Source: an uncultured Clostridia bacterium (lineage in GTDB: Bacteria > Bacillota > Clostridia > Christensenellales > CAG-314). Taken from it: a stretch of DNA of 24,956 bases. A program made the position numbers and the translations under genes. The stretch lies in assembly GCA_934294965.1 (NCBI GenBank), contig CAKRAM010000101.1, forward strand, positions 1-24,956. The letters run 5' to 3'. Under the pieces are notes generated by a model, which searched no databases, was not told the origin of the DNA, and worked only from the letters and a program-made list of their open reading frames with translations. Below are positions 22,471 to 24,956 of this stretch, in pieces. Position 1 is the first letter of the stretch, and every line of letters starts with the position of its first letter.

Positions 22471-24012
22471 ATGAGAAAAATTTCCACCCTCGAATATTTG
22501 TCCATGCCAAAGTTCAAACGGTTTTGGATAAAGTTCGGACGTTTCTTTTTGAATATTCCGTCGGCGATCGGCGGCTTTTTGAAAAAAATTCCGTTTGCCA
22601 TTTGGGGTTTTTTGAAAAAAATCGGCAACTGGTTTTCGACGTTTTTCGAAGCGCTTCGTTTCGGTAATGCAAAAACAAAACTTTCGCTTTTGATTTGGGG
22701 CTTCGGCTGTTTTGCTTACGGGCAAATAGGCAGAGGTTTGCTTTTGCTTGCCTACGAGGTGCTTTTTGTTTTGTACATGGTGTTTTTCGGCGGGCAGTAT
22801 CTTGCAAAAATCGGCACGCTGGGCGACACTCCGCTCATCAAAAACGAGTATGGTGTGCCAGTCAACGACTACGACAACTCATTTTCCATATTGTTGTACT
22901 CGATGTTGTCCCTTATCGTTATCGTTTTTACGGTTTTGGTGATGATTTTGTCCGTCAAGTTGGCGTTCAACAACCAACTTAACTACTCGGTTGCAAAGCG
23001 TTTGGCAACCTCGCGTGACGACTTTGCGCAACTGATGAACAAAAAATTCCACTTGACCATTTTGGCGTTTCCCAGCCTTACGCTGGTGGTGTTCACGGTT
23101 GTTCCGCTGTTGTTTATGATTTTCGTTGCGTTTACCAATTTCAGCCGCGAAACAATGCCTCCCAACAACCTGTTCACTTGGGTTGGGTTCGAAAACTTCA
23201 ACGCCATGCTCTTCGGCGGACAAATTTCCGGTTCGCAAGGACAGGATATAGCCAAATATACTCACACGTTTTGGTACATTTTGCGTTGGACGCTGATTTG
23301 GGCTGTGCTTGCAACGTTTTCTAACTTGTTTGTGGGTATGTTCGTTGCCATTCTCATCAACAAAAAGGGCATCAAACTTAAAAAGTTTTGGCGTACTTGC
23401 TTGGTGACGGTTATTGCCGTTCCGCAGTTTATTTCGCTACTGTTGGTATCCAAAATGTTTATGACAGACGGCGGCATCATCAACTACTTGTTGGAATACG
23501 TTTTCCATTTGCAAAAAGTCAAATGGCTGGACGGAACACGTATTCTGGCGCAAGTGATGATAGTTGTCATCAATCTGTGGGTAGGCGTTCCGTACACGGT
23601 GCTGACCTGCACGGGAATACTTATGAACATTCCGTCGGACTTGTACGAAGCGGCAAAAATCGACGGTGCAAATCCGGCAACGATGTTCGCAAAAATCACG
23701 TTCCCGTATATGATGTTTATTTTGGGACCAAGCACCATAACGGCGTTTACCGGCAACATCAACAACTTTAACATCATCTTCTTGCTGACGGGCGGCAAGG
23801 CGCGGTCGGCGGAATTTGTCGCGGCGGACTTGGTCAACAGCGCGGGCGACTTGGACTTGCTTATCACTTGGCTGTACCGCATGACGGTAGATAAAGCCGC
23901 ATACAACATGGCGTCGGTTATCGGCATTTTGCTGTTTGTGGTTATCAGTTTCTTCTCACTGATTGCCTATTCGAGAATCGGTTCGGTCAAAAACGAGGAG
24001 GACTTCCAATAA
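22471..24012 (+). CDS. malF: Maltodextrin ABC transporter permease, MalF type
   Basis: 513-residue inner-membrane subunit. N-terminal extension rich in Phe/Lys/Ile (residues about 14-57) with an 11-residue repeat, then eight or so transmembrane helices. The permease core begins near FLTILAFPSL-like 'HLTILAFPSLTLVVFTVVP', and the ATPase-docking EAA loop is EAAKIDGANPATMFAKITFP. The final segment (SVIGILLFVVISFFSLIAYS) is typical. The start is ATG at 22471, with GGGAG (22461-22465) 5 bp upstream; the open frame extends to 22432, but that ATG lacks a binding site. The stop overlaps the malG start by 1 bp. It pairs with MalG to form the sugar channel; the ATPase (MsmX/MalK type) is not in the window. 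Confidence 0.94.
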   Translation: MRKISTLEYLSMPKFKRFWIKFGRFFLNIPSAIGGFLKKIPFAIWGFLKKIGNWFSTFFEALRFGNAKTKLSLLIWGFGCFAYGQIGRGLLLLAYEVLFVLYMVFFGGQYLAKIGTLGDTPLIKNEYGVPVNDYDNSFSILLYSMLSLIVIVFTVLVMILSVKLAFNNQLNYSVAKRLATSRDDFAQLMNKKFHLTILAFPSLTLVVFTVVPLLFMIFVAFTNFSRETMPPNNLFTWVGFENFNAMLFGGQISGSQGQDIAKYTHTFWYILRWTLIWAVLATFSNLFVGMFVAILINKKGIKLKKFWRTCLVTVIAVPQFISLLLVSKMFMTDGGIINYLLEYVFHLQKVKWLDGTRILAQVMIVVINLWVGVPYTVLTCTGILMNIPSDLYEAAKIDGANPATMFAKITFPYMMFILGPSTITAFTGNINNFNIIFLLTGGKARSAEFVAADLVNSAGDLDLLITWLYRMTVDKAAYNMASVIGILLFVVISFFSLIAYSRIGSVKNEEDFQ

Positions 24013-24890
24013 TGAATAAAGGATTGTTTGCCAAAAAGTTCAAAAACGGCTTGCTGAACACCCTGATATACGTAGTTTTGGCAGTAATCTCGGTTTTGTG
24101 GGTGTTCCCGTTCGTGTACCTGATAGTCAGTTCGCTGCGTGGCGAAAGTACCAACATAGTGCAGTACTTTTTCCCCAAACAGTGGACGTTGGATAACTAC
24201 GTTTGGATATTCGTCGGCGAAGGTTCGTACTTTGTAAATTGGTACGTTAACACGCTTATCGTATCTTTGGTGGTGGCGGTGGTAAACACGTTTATCACGT
24301 TGCTTACGGCGTACGCACTTTCCCGCATGCGCTTCACCGGGCGCAAAGCGCTTATGAAGTTTATGTTGGTGCTGGGCATGTTCCCGGGATTTTTGGGCAT
24401 GATCTGCATTTACTATCTGTTGAACACGCTGGGGCTTGTTGGCAGTTCGACATCGATTTTCGGCTTGATGCTTGTGTATTGCTCCGGCTCGATGATGGGC
24501 TATATGGTGGCAAAAGGCTTTTTCGACACCATTCCCAAATCGCTGGACGAAGCGGCTATGATAGACGGCGCAAGTCGCGCAAAAATCTTTTGGTCCATCA
24601 CGATGCCGCTCAGTAAGCCAATAATCATTCAAACGCTACTCAGCGCGTTTGTAGGCCCGTGGGGCGACTTTATGATGGCAAGTTATATTGTCGGTGGCAG
24701 CAAAGGTCCGCAGTACCAAACGGTTGCCGTGGGCTTGCAAAGTTGGATAGCCAGCGAGGCTATGTACTCCAAGCACTTCACTCACTTTTGCGCAGGCGGC
24801 GTTGTGGTATCGATTATTCCTATCGTACTGTTCTTCTTCATGCAACGTTTCTACGTGGAAGGCGTCACCGGCGGTTCGGTTAAAGGATAG
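24012..24890 (+). CDS. malG: Maltodextrin ABC transporter permease, MalG type
   Basis: 292-residue inner-membrane permease with six predicted helices. The N-terminus has the typical 'VLWVFPFVYLIVSSLRGES' first helix and loop; the EAA loop is DEAAMIDGASRAKIFWSITMP; the C-terminus ends FYVEGVTGGSVKG, the normal MalG tail. GAGGAGG (23995-24001) precedes the ATG, which overlaps the malF stop as TAATG, so the two are translationally coupled. Forms the transmembrane pore with MalF. Confidence 0.95.
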   Translation: MNKGLFAKKFKNGLLNTLIYVVLAVISVLWVFPFVYLIVSSLRGESTNIVQYFFPKQWTLDNYVWIFVGEGSYFVNWYVNTLIVSLVVAVVNTFITLLTAYALSRMRFTGRKALMKFMLVLGMFPGFLGMICIYYLLNTLGLVGSSTSIFGLMLVYCSGSMMGYMVAKGFFDTIPKSLDEAAMIDGASRAKIFWSITMPLSKPIIIQTLLSAFVGPWGDFMMASYIVGGSKGPQYQTVAVGLQSWIASEAMYSKHFTHFCAGGVVVSIIPIVLFFFMQRFYVEGVTGGSVKG

Positions 24891-24895
24891 GCAAT

Positions 24896-24956
24896 ATGAA
24901 AAACATAACAAAATCCTTGTCGGTTTTGCTCGTTTTGGTGGTTGCGTGCGGCCTGC
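24896..24956 (+). CDS. Start of a further lipoprotein gene, cut by the window end
   Basis: Starts 5 bp after the malG stop. GGATAGG lies 4-5 bp upstream of the ATG. Only 20 codons are visible: MKNITKSLSVLLVLVVACGL, a lipoprotein signal peptide with lipobox VVAC and Cys18. Position in the operon suggests another surface component of alpha-glucan use, such as an amylase/pullulanase or a binding protein, but the mature sequence is not in the window. Confidence 0.78.
   Translation, partial: MKNITKSLSVLLVLVVACGL

Overview
The window reads as chromosomal DNA of an uncultured, probably gut-associated member of the Firmicutes/Clostridia (placement is inference). The signs are sigma-A-type promoters with near-consensus hexamers, strong AGGAGG-type ribosome binding sites, several lipoproteins with lipoboxes, no outer-membrane genes, an OmpR-type two-component pair, a single-chain iron-sulfur serine dehydratase and a MalEFG-type sugar ABC transporter without its ATPase. 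No rRNA, tRNA, phage genes, insertion sequence or CRISPR array was seen. Both edges cut genes.

Layout. 1-2698: 3' part of a P2-type calcium ATPase with its terminator. 2699-3302: gene-free spacer with several palindromes. 3317-6268: a very large protein with a type IV prepilin N-terminus, a CxxC repeat of exactly 39 residues, and two probable beta-helix modules; it has its own terminator and no pilus-assembly genes nearby. 6696-8138 (minus): MATE transporter, divergent from 8627-11840 (plus), which holds an FGGY sugar kinase, D-aminoacyl-tRNA deacylase (dtd) and L-serine dehydratase (sdaA); the last two overlap by 4 bp. 11984-12640: HAD phosphatase. 12730-13353 (minus): small polytopic membrane protein, divergent from 13556-15444 (plus), a response regulator and histidine kinase overlapping by 4 bp. 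15445-16038: non-coding stretch with a degenerate direct-repeat array followed by a clear promoter. 16039-18136: a secreted, membrane-tethered endonuclease I with an Ig-like domain, then a lipoprotein in the same operon, closed by a probable bidirectional terminator. 18341-18695 (minus): a small lipoprotein gene with a good promoter and ribosome binding site but a one-base frameshift in the signal peptide. 19021 to the end (plus): a starch/maltodextrin uptake operon with two candidate promoters and a long leader, coding for a two- or three-module glycan-binding lipoprotein, a solute-binding lipoprotein, MalF and MalG permeases, and the first 20 codons of another lipoprotein.

How they fit together. 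The last operon is a coherent cell-surface system: the glycan-binding lipoprotein would hold alpha-glucan at the surface, the solute-binding lipoprotein would hand oligosaccharides to MalFG, and energy would come from an ATPase coded elsewhere. The nuclease and its partner lipoprotein look like a surface DNA-degrading unit. The prepilin-like protein looks like a surface structure or adhesin that uses a pilin signal. The most unusual items are this prepilin/CxxC/beta-helix protein, the tethered nuclease operon with its upstream repeat array, the frameshifted lipoprotein gene, and the structured non-coding segments of the sugar operon.
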